Of a DNA stretch of 64,000 bases, positions 44,040 to 52,319 are shown in pieces. The position numbers and the translations under genes are program-made. The DNA lies in NCBI RefSeq assembly GCF_022808675.1, contig NZ_JAKZKV010000006.1:248001-312000 (forward strand), given 5' to 3'. Source of the DNA: Parabacteroides sp. FAFU027. Its GTDB lineage: Bacteria > Bacteroidota > Bacteroidia > Bacteroidales > UBA7332. Numbering within the stretch: position 1 is the stretch's first letter; the number at the start of each line of letters is the position of its first letter. A model generated the notes under the pieces. That model made no database searches. It saw only the letters and a program-made list of their open reading frames with translations, and was not told the DNA's origin.

Positions 44040-44047
44040 AAAAGTAC
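44040..44047 (-). promoter_or_regulatory. -7 element TACTTTTG for the DUF177-rpmF-fabH run
   Basis: Minus-strand match to TAnnTTTG 24 bp ahead of the DUF177 start; no clear -33 TTTG. Confidence 0.55.
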
Positions 44048-44099
44048 GAAAAAAAACTGATTTACAATACCCTCGCTTTTATTTTTTGGAGGAAATGCC

Positions 44100-45290
44100 T
44101 CAGTTTGCAGCTTTTAACTCGATGCGAAAAGTGGTCCCTTTATTGATTTCAGAGGATTTCACGTAGATTTTTCCTTCGTGATATTCTTCAATAATTCTTT
44201 TCACCAAAGTGAGTCCAAGTCCCCATCCTCTGGCTTTTGTGGTAAATCCGGGGCGGAAGATAGTTTTGAACTTTGATTTCGGGATTCCTTTTCCGGTATC
44301 GGAAACGTCAATGATTACCATTCCTTCGGCATTGGTTTTCATTGTGATGGAAATATATCCCACACCATCCATCGCGTCGATTGCATTTTTGCAAAGATTC
44401 TCCACGACCCACTCGAAAAGAGGAACACAGAGGCAGACCGGAATAGGTTCATTGGGCAGGAAGGTTTCAATTTTAACCTTAGCTGAGGTGCGCTTGTTGA
44501 TGTAGTTGGTCGCATTCTGCAATGTAGGGACAATATCCACCGGGATGATTTCCGGTTTGGAACCGATTTTGGAAAAACGGTCGGCTATGATTTTGAGCCG
44601 GTTCACGTCTTTGCTCATATCCTGAAGCAGATTCTCATCTACATTCTTCATGCGTAAAAATTCGGTCCAGGCCATGAGGGATGAAATCGGGGTGCCCAGT
44701 TGGTGGGCGGTCTCTTTGGATAGCCCCACCCAGAGTTGATTCTGTTCGGCCCGCTTGGCACTCCGCACGGCAAAATAGACCACCAGCAGGAATATAGTCA
44801 TCACCAGAAGCTGGACAAAGGGGTAGTAATTCAGTTTCTTCAGCAAAATGGAATCATCGTAGTAAAGGTACTGGTAGTTCGCTTCGCTCAGGTTGATAAT
44901 GATTTTGTTGTCCTGAGCCTTTAACCGTTGCACCTCCTTCTTCATAAATGCAGCAGAGTCTTTGGTGGGAATGTCGATATTTTTGTAGGTAATCACATTA
45001 TCCTTTTCATCAATCAGAACGACAGGGATAGTGCGGTTACTCTGAAGCACTTTTAGAATCAGCGGAATATCACCTTCATTGGAATCACTGGAAAGAATGC
45101 GCATGGCTTCGGCCCATATTTCCACTTTATTACGCTCTTCATGAGCGAGTTCGTCAACGAGTTTCCTTGAAAAATAGAGGAAAATGCTCACCAGGGAAAT
45201 TGAGATGCCGACAATGATAATCGTACCTTTCTGGCGGTTTTCGTATATCGAATGCATGAAATTTTTCAGGGCAATGCGAAGTTTTTTCAT
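44100..45290 (-). CDS. Orphan sensor histidine kinase
   Basis: A 396-residue membrane kinase. I start at 45290 (MKKLRIALKNFMHSIY); an upstream ATG would add repeat and terminator sequence. Two membrane segments (about 24-42 and 154-172) enclose a ~110-residue periplasmic sensor. The phosphoacceptor is in the H-box KETAHQLGTPISSL. The ATPase domain has the N-box ENLCKNAIDA, DTGKGIPKSKF (G1) and GWGLGLTLVKRI (G2). No response regulator is next to it, so its partner lies elsewhere. Signal is unknown. Confidence 0.88.
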   Translation of the reverse strand: MKKLRIALKNFMHSIYENRQKGTIIIVGISISLVSIFLYFSRKLVDELAHEERNKVEIWAEAMRILSSDSNEGDIPLILKVLQSNRTIPVVLIDEKDNVITYKNIDIPTKDSAAFMKKEVQRLKAQDNKIIINLSEANYQYLYYDDSILLKKLNYYPFVQLLVMTIFLLVVYFAVRSAKRAEQNQLWVGLSKETAHQLGTPISSLMAWTEFLRMKNVDENLLQDMSKDVNRLKIIADRFSKIGSKPEIIPVDIVPTLQNATNYINKRTSAKVKIETFLPNEPIPVCLCVPLFEWVVENLCKNAIDAMDGVGYISITMKTNAEGMVIIDVSDTGKGIPKSKFKTIFRPGFTTKARGWGLGLTLVKRIIEEYHEGKIYVKSSEINKGTTFRIELKAAN

Positions 45291-45312
45291 GAGCTTATAT
45301 CTCTTCTTTTTG

Positions 45313-45320
45313 CAAATATA
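45313..45320 (-). promoter_or_regulatory. -7 element TATATTTG for the histidine kinase
   Basis: Minus-strand consensus match directly after the argD terminator stem, so terminator T tract and promoter overlap. Confidence 0.55.
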
Positions 45321-45352
45321 AAAATAGTGAGCCAATCGGATTGACTCACTAT
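45319..45352 (-). terminator. Terminator after argD
   Basis: Minus-strand ATAGTGAGTCAATC pairs with GATTGGCTCACTAT (one mismatch) and is followed by TTTTTA. Confidence 0.85.
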
Positions 45353-45381
45353 CTGTTTATGCGATGTCTTTTTGCTGAAAA

Positions 45382-46503
45382 TCAAATGCAACGGGCAAAA
45401 CGTTCCAGGAAGATATCTGCCTGCGCTTTGGTCAGACAAAGCGGCGGCAACAGACGGATTACGTTGGTACCGGTAACGCCGGTAAATACCTTCTGCTCAA
45501 ACAATAGCTTGCTGCGGATTTCCTTTACCGGTTGCTCAAACTCCAATCCAATCATCAAACCGAGACCACGAACGTCCTTGATTTGCGGGAATTTTTTCAG
45601 TTTGGCCATCAGGTATTCACCCACTTCCAACGCATTATCAATCAGTTTTTCGTCTTCCATAATATCAATGACAGAGATAGCAGCCGCACATGCCAGGTGG
45701 TTCCCTCCGAAGGTAGTTCCCAGCTGTCCGTGAACAGCGGTAAACATCGGGCTAATTAACACACCTCCGATTGGAAATCCGTTGCCCATCCCTTTTGCCA
45801 CGGTGATGATGTCCGGTTTGATACCGGCATACTGGTAAGCAAAGAATTTACCGCTACGACCGTAACCGGATTGGATTTCATCCAGAATCAGGATTGTGCC
45901 GGTTTTGGTACAAAGCTCACGAAGCTGTTGCAGGAAGCCGTAGTCAGGTACTTTAATACCACCAATTCCCTGAATACCTTCAATAATCACGGCGCAAACG
46001 TCCCCTTTTTCAAGTTCCGACTCTACGGCGTCGAAGTCGTTCCACGGCAGGAAAGTCACTGGAATATTGTCATTAATCGGAGCAACGATTTTGGGATTGT
46101 CAGTCACTTTTACAGCAGCCGAAGTTCTTCCGTGAAAGCTCTTTTCAAATGAAATCACGCGTGTGCGGCCGGTATGGAAAGAAGCCAGTTTTAGTGCGTT
46201 TTCATTCGCCTCTGCTCCTGAGTTAATCAGGAAAAGGCTGTACTCTTCGCAACCTGAAAGTTTGCCCAGTTTCTCTGCCAGCTCCACTTGCAGCGGATTC
46301 TGAACAGAGTTTGAGTAAAAGCCCAGTTTGGCAGATTGCTCGCTGATGGCTTTTACATATTTCGGATGAGTGTGACCCACCGAAATTACGGCATGTCCGC
46401 CGTAAAGGTCGAGGTATTCATTACCCTCGTTATCGTAAACCTGGCATCCGCTTCCTTTTTCAATGGTAATATTGAAGAGCGGATATACGTCGAATAGTTT
46501 CAT
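45382..46503 (-). CDS. argD: N-acylornithine aminotransferase
   Basis: A 373-residue class III PLP aminotransferase that converts N-acyl-glutamate semialdehyde to N-acylornithine. The Schiff-base Lys is in TVAKGMGNGFPIGG; NSGAEANENALK binds phosphate and ILDEIQSGYGR carries the PLP-contacting Asp. The acyl group in Bacteroidota is likely succinyl rather than acetyl, from published work on the Bacteroides transcarbamylase; that is inference here. It is the last gene of the arg operon, after a 33 bp palindrome. Confidence 0.9.
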   Translation of the reverse strand: MKLFDVYPLFNITIEKGSGCQVYDNEGNEYLDLYGGHAVISVGHTHPKYVKAISEQSAKLGFYSNSVQNPLQVELAEKLGKLSGCEEYSLFLINSGAEANENALKLASFHTGRTRVISFEKSFHGRTSAAVKVTDNPKIVAPINDNIPVTFLPWNDFDAVESELEKGDVCAVIIEGIQGIGGIKVPDYGFLQQLRELCTKTGTILILDEIQSGYGRSGKFFAYQYAGIKPDIITVAKGMGNGFPIGGVLISPMFTAVHGQLGTTFGGNHLACAAAISVIDIMEDEKLIDNALEVGEYLMAKLKKFPQIKDVRGLGLMIGLEFEQPVKEIRSKLLFEQKVFTGVTGTNVIRLLPPLCLTKAQADIFLERFARCI

Positions 46504-46602
46504 TTTACGTTTTAGGTTTTAGGTTATACGTTTTACGTTTTGAGGCGTTCCGTATAAATTAGGTTGTGTTATTTTTAGCTGAACTTGTTTCATCGGCAAA
46601 CT

Positions 46603-46635
46603 AGACCTGACAGGTTTTCAAAACCTGTCAGGTCT
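46603..46635. repeat. Perfect 16-1-16 palindrome between argC and argD
   Basis: AGACCTGACAGGTTTT, a single C, then its exact reverse complement. This CCTGACAGGTTTT family of palindromes is widespread between Bacteroidota genes. The stretch 46504-46545 beside it has short ACGTTTTAGGTTTTA direct repeats. Confidence 0.85.
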
Positions 46636-46654
46636 AAGTTCCCTTGAAACTTAT

Positions 46655-47629
46655 TTAAAACGCACTCGGTTTCAAGTGCAGACCTGCTTTTTCATCCAGG
46701 CCAAACATCAGGTTCATGTTGTGAACCGCTTGTCCCGATGCACCTTTCAGCAGATTGTCGATAATGGAAGTAACGAGCAGCTTGTTGCCGTATTTTTCTA
46801 CCTGAACGATGCCTTTGTTGGTATTCACCACCTGTTTCAGATCGATGGTTTTGTTTGCCACAAAGGTAAAAGACTGACCCGCATAAAACTCTTCATACAT
46901 GCGTATTACATCAGCTACTTCAAGTTCGCAATCCAGATAGATAGATGCGAAAATTCCGCGTGGAAAGTCACCACGCACCGGAATGAAGTTAATCACGCCA
47001 TCGTAACCCGCCTGCAGCTGAGCCAACGATTGCTTGATTTCAGGCAAATGCTGGTGTTTGAACGGTTTGTAGATGGAGATGTTGTTGTTTCTCCAGCTGA
47101 AGTGGCTGGTAGCCCCCGGTTTCACCCCAGCGCCGGTAGAGCCGGTAATGGCATTGACGTGTACTTCTCCTTTCAGTAAACCGTTTTTAGCCAATGGCAA
47201 CAATGCCAGCTGGATACAAGTCGCAAAGCAGCCCGGATTAGCTACGTACTGGCTTTTTTTAATCTCTTCGCGGTTCAGTTCAGGCAGACCGTAGATGAAT
47301 TTATTGCCGTCAGCTTTGAGGCGGAAGTCATTTGCAAGGTCAATGATTTTCAACGATGCAGGCAGTTCAGCCCCGTTCGTTTCCATAAACTTCTGACTGT
47401 CGCCGTGCCCCATGCAAAGGAATAGCACGTCGATTTTATCAAAGAGCATCTGGTCGGTAAATTCCAAATCAGTTTCTCCGTACAGTCCCGAGTGGACGTC
47501 CGTGATTTTGTTCCCGGCGTTACTGCTACTGTTTACGAATACGATTTCCACCTCGGGGTGGTTGATTAAAAGTCTCAGCAGTTCGCCGGCCGTATAGCCC
47601 GCACCGCCTATGATTCCGGTTTTTATCAT
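46655..47629 (-). CDS. argC: N-acyl-gamma-glutamyl-phosphate reductase
   Basis: A 324-residue NADPH-dependent reductase making N-acyl-glutamate semialdehyde. The N-terminal Rossmann loop GIIGGAGYTAGELLRL and the active Cys134 in VANPGCFATCIQ identify it. HVNAITGSTGAGVKPG is a further family stretch. It lies in the arg operon between the ygbA-like gene and argD. Confidence 0.95.
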   Translation of the reverse strand: MIKTGIIGGAGYTAGELLRLLINHPEVEIVFVNSSSNAGNKITDVHSGLYGETDLEFTDQMLFDKIDVLFLCMGHGDSQKFMETNGAELPASLKIIDLANDFRLKADGNKFIYGLPELNREEIKKSQYVANPGCFATCIQLALLPLAKNGLLKGEVHVNAITGSTGAGVKPGATSHFSWRNNNISIYKPFKHQHLPEIKQSLAQLQAGYDGVINFIPVRGDFPRGIFASIYLDCELEVADVIRMYEEFYAGQSFTFVANKTIDLKQVVNTNKGIVQVEKYGNKLLVTSIIDNLLKGASGQAVHNMNLMFGLDEKAGLHLKPSAF

Positions 47630-47665
47630 TTTATTTTTGCATTAAGGAGAATGAGTTTCAACGAT

Positions 47666-47995
47666 TCAAAAACGCATTAAATCAAAAATGTGCCACGTTG
47701 CCAGTATCGGATGGTGAAAAAGCATCCGTGGTCCTGAGAAACGCATGACCTCACGAGTGATTTTTGCCATATCCGGTTTGTAACAATGTATATTACATTT
47801 TTTACAAGCCGGTTTTTTCTCTTTAAACGGGCAATGGTCAATCCGCTGAAATGCGTATTCTAACTGTTTCTGACACTTTTCGCAAAGTTGTTTTCCGTGA
47901 TTATGCTTTGACCGGCAAAAGATATGCATCATCTTTTCGATGGTCTTCCGCTCACGTTGAAGTCTTTTCTCTCTCAAACTTAATCGGATTATATT
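47666..47995 (-). CDS. Nitrous-oxide-stimulated promoter family protein (YgbA-like)
   Basis: The core is a YgbA-type protein: LQRERKTIEKMMHIFCRS, then Cys-rich LCEKCQKQLEYAFQRIDHCP and KPACKKCNIHCYKPDM, ending RFSGPRMLFHHPILAT. The Cys pairs suggest metal binding; in E. coli ygbA is linked to nitrosative stress. The frame is open back to 48172, but residues before about 47995 derive from an inverted-repeat element (48016-48144), so I place the start near 47995 at a non-ATG codon (uncertain). It sits between argG and argC, an odd position for this family. Confidence 0.7.
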   Translation of the reverse strand, partial: NIIRLSLREKRLQRERKTIEKMMHIFCRSKHNHGKQLCEKCQKQLEYAFQRIDHCPFKEKKPACKKCNIHCYKPDMAKITREVMRFSGPRMLFHHPILATWHIFDLMRF

Positions 47996-48015
47996 TTTCC
48001 AAAGGTTTGTTTTTT

Positions 48016-48144
48016 GCCACGAATCCACGAATAAAAAGGGTAACTTCTCTCTTTTTCTGACATGAAAAAGATTGGTGTGATTCGATTGAATTAAATCGAA
48101 TTCTTTCATTCGTGAATCGTAGATCAACGAAGTTAATTCGTGGC
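48016..48144. repeat. Inverted-repeat-bounded element, copy 3 (diverged)
   Basis: Left end GCCACGAATCCACGAAT and right end ATTCGTGGC match the ends of the two elements at 59977-60394. The interior TTCTGACATGAAAAAGATTG resembles their TTTCAGAAACTGAAAAAGAT. It lies between argG and the ygbA-like gene. Confidence 0.6.
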
Positions 48145-48262
48145 GTGATTTTCTATGTAGAGAATTCCACAAATATTTGAGGATATTTCCTCAATAGATT
48201 TCTTCGTGGTAATCTGCAACTAAATCAACCTTTGTGTCTTATTCAAACAAGATAAATTCAGA

Positions 48263-49465
48263 CTATTCCTTGCCGTTTCTTTTTTGAACGTTGTGGTATA
48301 TCTTCATTTGATTGCCCAGGATTTTGGTAAATCCTTTTACGTCGTCTGCTGTCCAGGCTTTGTTTACCTCACCATATTCACCGAAATCGGTTTTCATTAA
48401 ATCAAATGGGCTATCCACACCTACCAAAACGTAACGATATGGAGCCAGATTAACGATTACTTTTCCGGTTACATTTTCCTGAGAGCTTTGCAGGAATGCT
48501 TCCATGTCGCGCATTACCGGCTCCAGGTATTGTGATTCGTGAAGGAACATACCGTACCAGTTGCCCAACTGGTCTTTCCAGTATTGCTGCCATTTGGTCA
48601 GGGTATGTTTTTCCAGCATTTTGTGTGCATTGATAATAATCATCGGCGCAGCAGCTTCGAAACCTACACGGCCTTTGATACCGATGATGGTATCGCCGAT
48701 GTGCATGTCACGGCCAATAGCGTATTTTGCAGCAATCTCTTCGATTTTCTGGATTGCTGAAACTTTGTTCTCAAATTTCTCGCCGTTAACAGCTGCGATT
48801 TCACCTTTTTCGAATTCGATAGTCAGTGTTTCGGTGCCGGTAGCGGTCATTTGTGAAGGATAAGCTTCTTCAGGAAGAGTCTGGTCAGATTTCAAAGTCT
48901 CTTTACCACCGATGCTGGTTCCCCAGAGACCTTTGTTGATAGAGTATTCCATCTTTTTGAAATCCGCTTCGTAACCGTGATCTTTCAGGTAGTTGATTTC
49001 GTATTCACGGGTTAACACCATATCGCGGGTCGGAGTCAGGATTTTGATATTCGGAGCCAAAACTTCGAAAGTCAGGTCAAAACGAACCTGGTCGTTACCT
49101 GCTCCGGTAGAACCGTGAGCTACATAGTCCGCACCGATTTCTTTAGCACAGTTGATAATGGCAATCGCCTGGAAGATACGCTCCGAACTTACCGAGATAG
49201 GGTAAGTGCCGTTGCGTAATACGTTACCATACACCATGTATTTGATGCTTTTTTCGTAATACTCCTCAGTAACGTCAAGCGTAAAGTGTTTGGTAGCGCC
49301 GAGTTTGTAAGCGCGCTCTTCTACTGCTTTCAACTCTTCAGCGCTGAACCCTCCGGTATTGGCAATCGCTGTATAAAGTTCGTACCCTTTTTCTTCAGTC
49401 AGATATTTAGCGCAGAATGAAGTGTCAAGCCCGCCGCTAAACGCCAATAATACTTTTTCTTTCAT
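48263..49465 (-). CDS. argG: Argininosuccinate synthase
   Basis: A 400-residue ATP-dependent ligase joining citrulline and aspartate. The N-type ATP-pyrophosphatase loop is FSGGLDTSFCAKYL; AHGSTGAGNDQVRFDL is the citrulline/Asp-binding stretch, and YSINKGLWGTSIGG is typical. It follows the GNAT gene by 21 bp. Downstream, the inverted-repeat element and ygbA separate it from argC. Confidence 0.95.
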   Translation of the reverse strand: MKEKVLLAFSGGLDTSFCAKYLTEEKGYELYTAIANTGGFSAEELKAVEERAYKLGATKHFTLDVTEEYYEKSIKYMVYGNVLRNGTYPISVSSERIFQAIAIINCAKEIGADYVAHGSTGAGNDQVRFDLTFEVLAPNIKILTPTRDMVLTREYEINYLKDHGYEADFKKMEYSINKGLWGTSIGGKETLKSDQTLPEEAYPSQMTATGTETLTIEFEKGEIAAVNGEKFENKVSAIQKIEEIAAKYAIGRDMHIGDTIIGIKGRVGFEAAAPMIIINAHKMLEKHTLTKWQQYWKDQLGNWYGMFLHESQYLEPVMRDMEAFLQSSQENVTGKVIVNLAPYRYVLVGVDSPFDLMKTDFGEYGEVNKAWTADDVKGFTKILGNQMKIYHNVQKRNGKE

Positions 49466-49486
49466 ACTATAGTGATGTTGTGATTA

Positions 49487-50080
49487 TTATTCGATTATAA
49501 TGTCTTTATCAATATCGTCCAGAATATCCTTTTTCTTCAGGTCATTCGGATCGAAAAGCATTCCGGTACACATACAGAAGCGGCGGTTTTTGCTCTCCAG
49601 AATCGGGTAGTTTACGCAGCTCTGGCAACCTTTCCAGAAGGATTCATCATCGGTAAGTTCGGAATAGGGAACAGGACGGTAGCCCAGTTCGGTATTGATT
49701 TTCATTACAGCCACACCAGTGGTCAGACCGAATATTTTGGAATTCGGATATTTTTCACGACTCAGGTCGAACGCTCTTTTCTTAATGGCTTTAGCCAGGC
49801 CTTTACCGCGGAACTTGTCCACCACGATCAATCCTGAGTTTGCCACAAACTGTTTGTTACCCCACGTTTCGATGTAGCAGAATCCAGCAAATTCCATTTC
49901 TTCTCCGGCCAGCGCGATGATGGCTTTGCCTTCGCGCATTTTTTGTTCAATATATTCGTTGGTTCTTCGTGCGATACCAGTTCCGCGTACTTTCGCAGCC
50001 GCTTCAATTGTGTCCAGGATAATCTGTACGTACGGAATGTGGCTCTCGCTTGCCACCATTACTTTAATCATTTGGCTCAT
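49487..50080 (-). CDS. GNAT acyltransferase, candidate N-acylglutamate synthase
   Basis: A 197-residue GNAT-fold protein. The acyl-CoA-binding stretch is VVDKFRGKGLAKAIKKRAF (R/Q-x-x-G-x-G/A type). The N-terminus has RGTGIARRTNEYIEQKMREG and the C-terminus has Cys residues in FWKGCQSCVNYP and RRFCMC. It sits between argR and argG, 21 bp from argG. In this phylum the arginine pathway uses N-succinylated intermediates and the first acyltransferase is often not annotated, so a role making N-acylglutamate is the obvious inference. Not proven by sequence alone. Confidence 0.8.
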   Translation of the reverse strand: MSQMIKVMVASESHIPYVQIILDTIEAAAKVRGTGIARRTNEYIEQKMREGKAIIALAGEEMEFAGFCYIETWGNKQFVANSGLIVVDKFRGKGLAKAIKKRAFDLSREKYPNSKIFGLTTGVAVMKINTELGYRPVPYSELTDDESFWKGCQSCVNYPILESKNRRFCMCTGMLFDPNDLKKKDILDDIDKDIIIE

Positions 50081-50190
50081 TTCTTTTTTTACCTGTATTC
50101 TAGTTAGAAACCATAATGAAGCACGAGGGATCTTTAACGCAGGGAAGCTCCTGTGAAAAATCTCCGTGGGTCTGTGGTTAATAAAATGTC

Positions 50191-50667
50191 TTATTTCAAG
50201 TTGGGGATAAACATACCCAAAGTCTCCATGATCTGTCGTCGGGAGATATTTTCCCGCGGAACAATCAGGATGGTATCATCACCGGCTACTGTCCCCAGGA
50301 TAATATGCGGCGCTTTGGTGTCGATTTCGTAAGCGATGGCGCTGGCATGTCCCGGACGTGTCTTCATCACGGCCAATTGACCCGAAAATTCGATCGATAA
50401 AAATCCTTCAGCCATGAATTCATAATTTATCGTCTGCCGTTGGGGCATGTCAATGGTCCGGATGTTGTTGGGTAGCATATATACATAAATTCCTGCATAG
50501 TTCGGATTCTTGCTGATTTTCAGTTGTTTCAGGTCGCGGGATAAGGTTGCCTGAGTTACTTCATAGCCCTCTTCGCGCAGAAGGGCAAGCAGCATATCCT
50601 GGTTTTCGATTTCATGTTGGGCAACCAGGCGTCGCATGACATTTAATCTTTCTGATTTGATACTCAT
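50191..50667 (-). CDS. argR: Arginine repressor
   Basis: A 158-residue regulator with an N-terminal winged helix (DMLLALLREEGYEVTQATLS, then RDLKQLKIS) and a C-terminal oligomerisation/arginine-binding domain with GTVAGDDTILIVP. It probably represses the genes that follow it on the same strand, and itself. A TAATTTTG -7 element precedes it and a TGAAT-N4-TTTCA-like site lies in the shared region with rnhB. Confidence 0.93.
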   Translation of the reverse strand: MSIKSERLNVMRRLVAQHEIENQDMLLALLREEGYEVTQATLSRDLKQLKISKNPNYAGIYVYMLPNNIRTIDMPQRQTINYEFMAEGFLSIEFSGQLAVMKTRPGHASAIAYEIDTKAPHIILGTVAGDDTILIVPRENISRRQIMETLGMFIPNLK

Positions 50668-50693
50668 AGCGTATATTTATTCGATTGGGACTG

Positions 50694-50701
50694 CAAAATT
50701 A
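50694..50701 (-). promoter_or_regulatory. -7 element TAATTTTG for argR
   Basis: Minus-strand consensus match about 27 bp ahead of the argR start. Confidence 0.55.
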
Positions 50702-50733
50702 TACATTATATCCGATTGTGATTGTCGTTAGCG

Positions 50734-50747
50734 TGAATATTTTTTCA
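50734..50747. promoter_or_regulatory. Possible ArgR-binding site
   Basis: TGAATATTTTTTCA is a near-palindrome like the ARG-box half-site pair TGAAT/ATTCA, placed between the divergent argR and rnhB starts. Match is partial; low confidence. Confidence 0.25.
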
Positions 50748-50797
50748 AAATATAGTACTTTCGCTTTCGATTTCACTCATTTTATACCTTACACGAT

Positions 50798-51397
50798 ATG
50801 TTGCTGCCCTATTTAGAAAAAGGCCGGATTGAAGCCGGATGTGACGAAGCCGGACGCGGATGTCTGGCCGGAGCTGTCTTTGCCGCTGCTGTGATTTTGC
50901 CGGAAGGTTTTCACTGTGAGGCTCTTAATGACTCCAAAAAGCTGACAGAGAAGATGCGTTACGAACTTCGTCCGTTGATTGAACGGGAGGCTATATCCTG
51001 GGCAGTGGGGATAGTTTCTCCTCAGGAGATTGATGAGATTAATATCCTGAATGCCTCGTTTCTGGCCATGCACCGGGCGGTGGAGCAGCTCAGGGTGCGT
51101 CCGGAGCACTTGCTGATAGATGGTAACCGCTTTAAGGCTTATCCGGAAATCTCTCACACCTGTATCGTAAAAGGAGATGGGAAAATGCTCTCCATTGCTG
51201 CAGCTTCGGTTTTAGCCAAAACCTACCGGGACGACTACATGATGCAACTGCACGAAGAATTTCCACAATATGCCTGGGATAAGAATAAGGGATATCCCAC
51301 CAAAGCGCATCGTAAGGCCATTGCCGAACATGGCGCAACTCCTTATCACCGTCAGACCTTTCAGTTGCTGGAACGGCAGTTGAGTCTGTTTGACTAA
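50798..51397 (+). CDS. rnhB: Ribonuclease HII
   Basis: A 199-residue nuclease that cuts RNA in RNA-DNA hybrids. The acidic active-site residues appear in [18 protein letters not shown] and LLIDGNRFK, and [20 protein letters not shown] is the RNase HII loop. ATG at 50798 gives a normal length. It runs divergently from argR and ends at a terminator. Confidence 0.95.
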   Translation: MLLPYLEKGRIEAGCDEAGRGCLAGAVFAAAVILPEGFHCEALNDSKKLTEKMRYELRPLIEREAISWAVGIVSPQEIDEINILNASFLAMHRAVEQLRVRPEHLLIDGNRFKAYPEISHTCIVKGDGKMLSIAAASVLAKTYRDDYMMQLHEEFPQYAWDKNKGYPTKAHRKAIAEHGATPYHRQTFQLLERQLSLFD

Positions 51398-51403
51398 ATA
51401 GAT

Positions 51404-51441
51404 AAAAAAGGAATCTTTGCGATGCTGAGGTTCCTTTTTTA
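51404..51441 (+). terminator. Terminator after rnhB
   Basis: AAAAAAGGAATCTT pairs with GAGGTTCCTTTTTT around TGCGATGCT, followed by TATTTT. Confidence 0.85.
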
Positions 51442-51458
51442 TTTTGAAGCCGGTTCAG

Positions 51459-51668
51459 GCTTGCTCCGCTCTTGTTACATAGTTGCTCCGTTATTGTTAT
51501 GCTAATAATCAATTAGCCTCCCAATCTCAAATTATAGTTGTTCAATAGATAACCCATACCTTTTTATGTATGGTATAAGTATGGGATATGTATGAAATAT
51601 ATATGGGATGACTATGGAATATAGGTTTATCAACAGCGGAACAACAGTAGAGCATCAACGGAGCAAGC
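51459..51668. repeat. AT-rich intergenic segment with imperfect inverted ends
   Basis: GCTTGCTCCGCTCTTG (left) and the reverse complement of CAACGGAGCAAGC (right) give inverted ends of about ten good positions. Between them is an AT-rich run of TATGGGATATGTATG-like units. No gene is supported in 51442-51812. Confidence 0.4.
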
Positions 51669-51812
51669 TATCTGTATATTCACAAGAATATTGCATTCTG
51701 ACTGTCTTTTGTACTAACGAAAATTGTTGTTTTAGTACTTATCCGATAAAAAAATAGACCTCGGTGTCACAAAATTGGATAGCTTCGTGTCAATATAGTA
51801 AACCGCCTTAGT

Positions 51813-52319
51813 TTGAAACAGTTTGACGATATATACCGACAACACTATACCATGATTTTTCGTCTGGTATCGAAGTTTATCTCTGATCGGCAGGAGATAG
51901 AAGACGTTGTACAGGAGGTTTTTATGAAACTGTTTCTGGAAATGCAGGCAAAACGAACGATGGATTATCCGAAAACCTGGCTTTATAAGGTAGCTTCTAA
52001 TCAATGCGTAAATATCGTAGGCAGGAGACAGGAGACCTATTCTATTGATGACGCTTCAGTATATGCCCTGTGTGATAATGAATGTGTGATGCAAAAGTAT
52101 GAAGAGGACGAACAAAAGTCAGTCATCCGACAAGCTTTAGCCCGGCTTGAAGAACACGAACGCATGATAATTATACTCTATTCGGAAGGGCTTTCCTACA
52201 AGGAGATTGCAGAGATCAGCGGCGTGAAATTTACTTCCGTAGGGAAAACCCTGTCGAGGACGCTTGACAAACTTAAACCATTATTGAAAAGACAATACGA
52301 TGCAATGCTTAACAAATGA
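51813..52319 (+). CDS. ECF-family RNA polymerase sigma factor
   Basis: A 168-residue sigma-70 type ECF factor with region 2 (IYRQHYTMIFRLVSKFIS, DVVQEVFMKLF) and region 4 (YSEGLSYKEIAEISGV). The start is a TTG at 51813; no better ATG exists before region 2 begins. The stop overlaps the anti-sigma start by 20 bp, so the two are translationally coupled. It probably directs its own operon; no target promoter can be read from the sequence. Confidence 0.9.
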   Translation: MKQFDDIYRQHYTMIFRLVSKFISDRQEIEDVVQEVFMKLFLEMQAKRTMDYPKTWLYKVASNQCVNIVGRRQETYSIDDASVYALCDNECVMQKYEEDEQKSVIRQALARLEEHERMIIILYSEGLSYKEIAEISGVKFTSVGKTLSRTLDKLKPLLKRQYDAMLNK

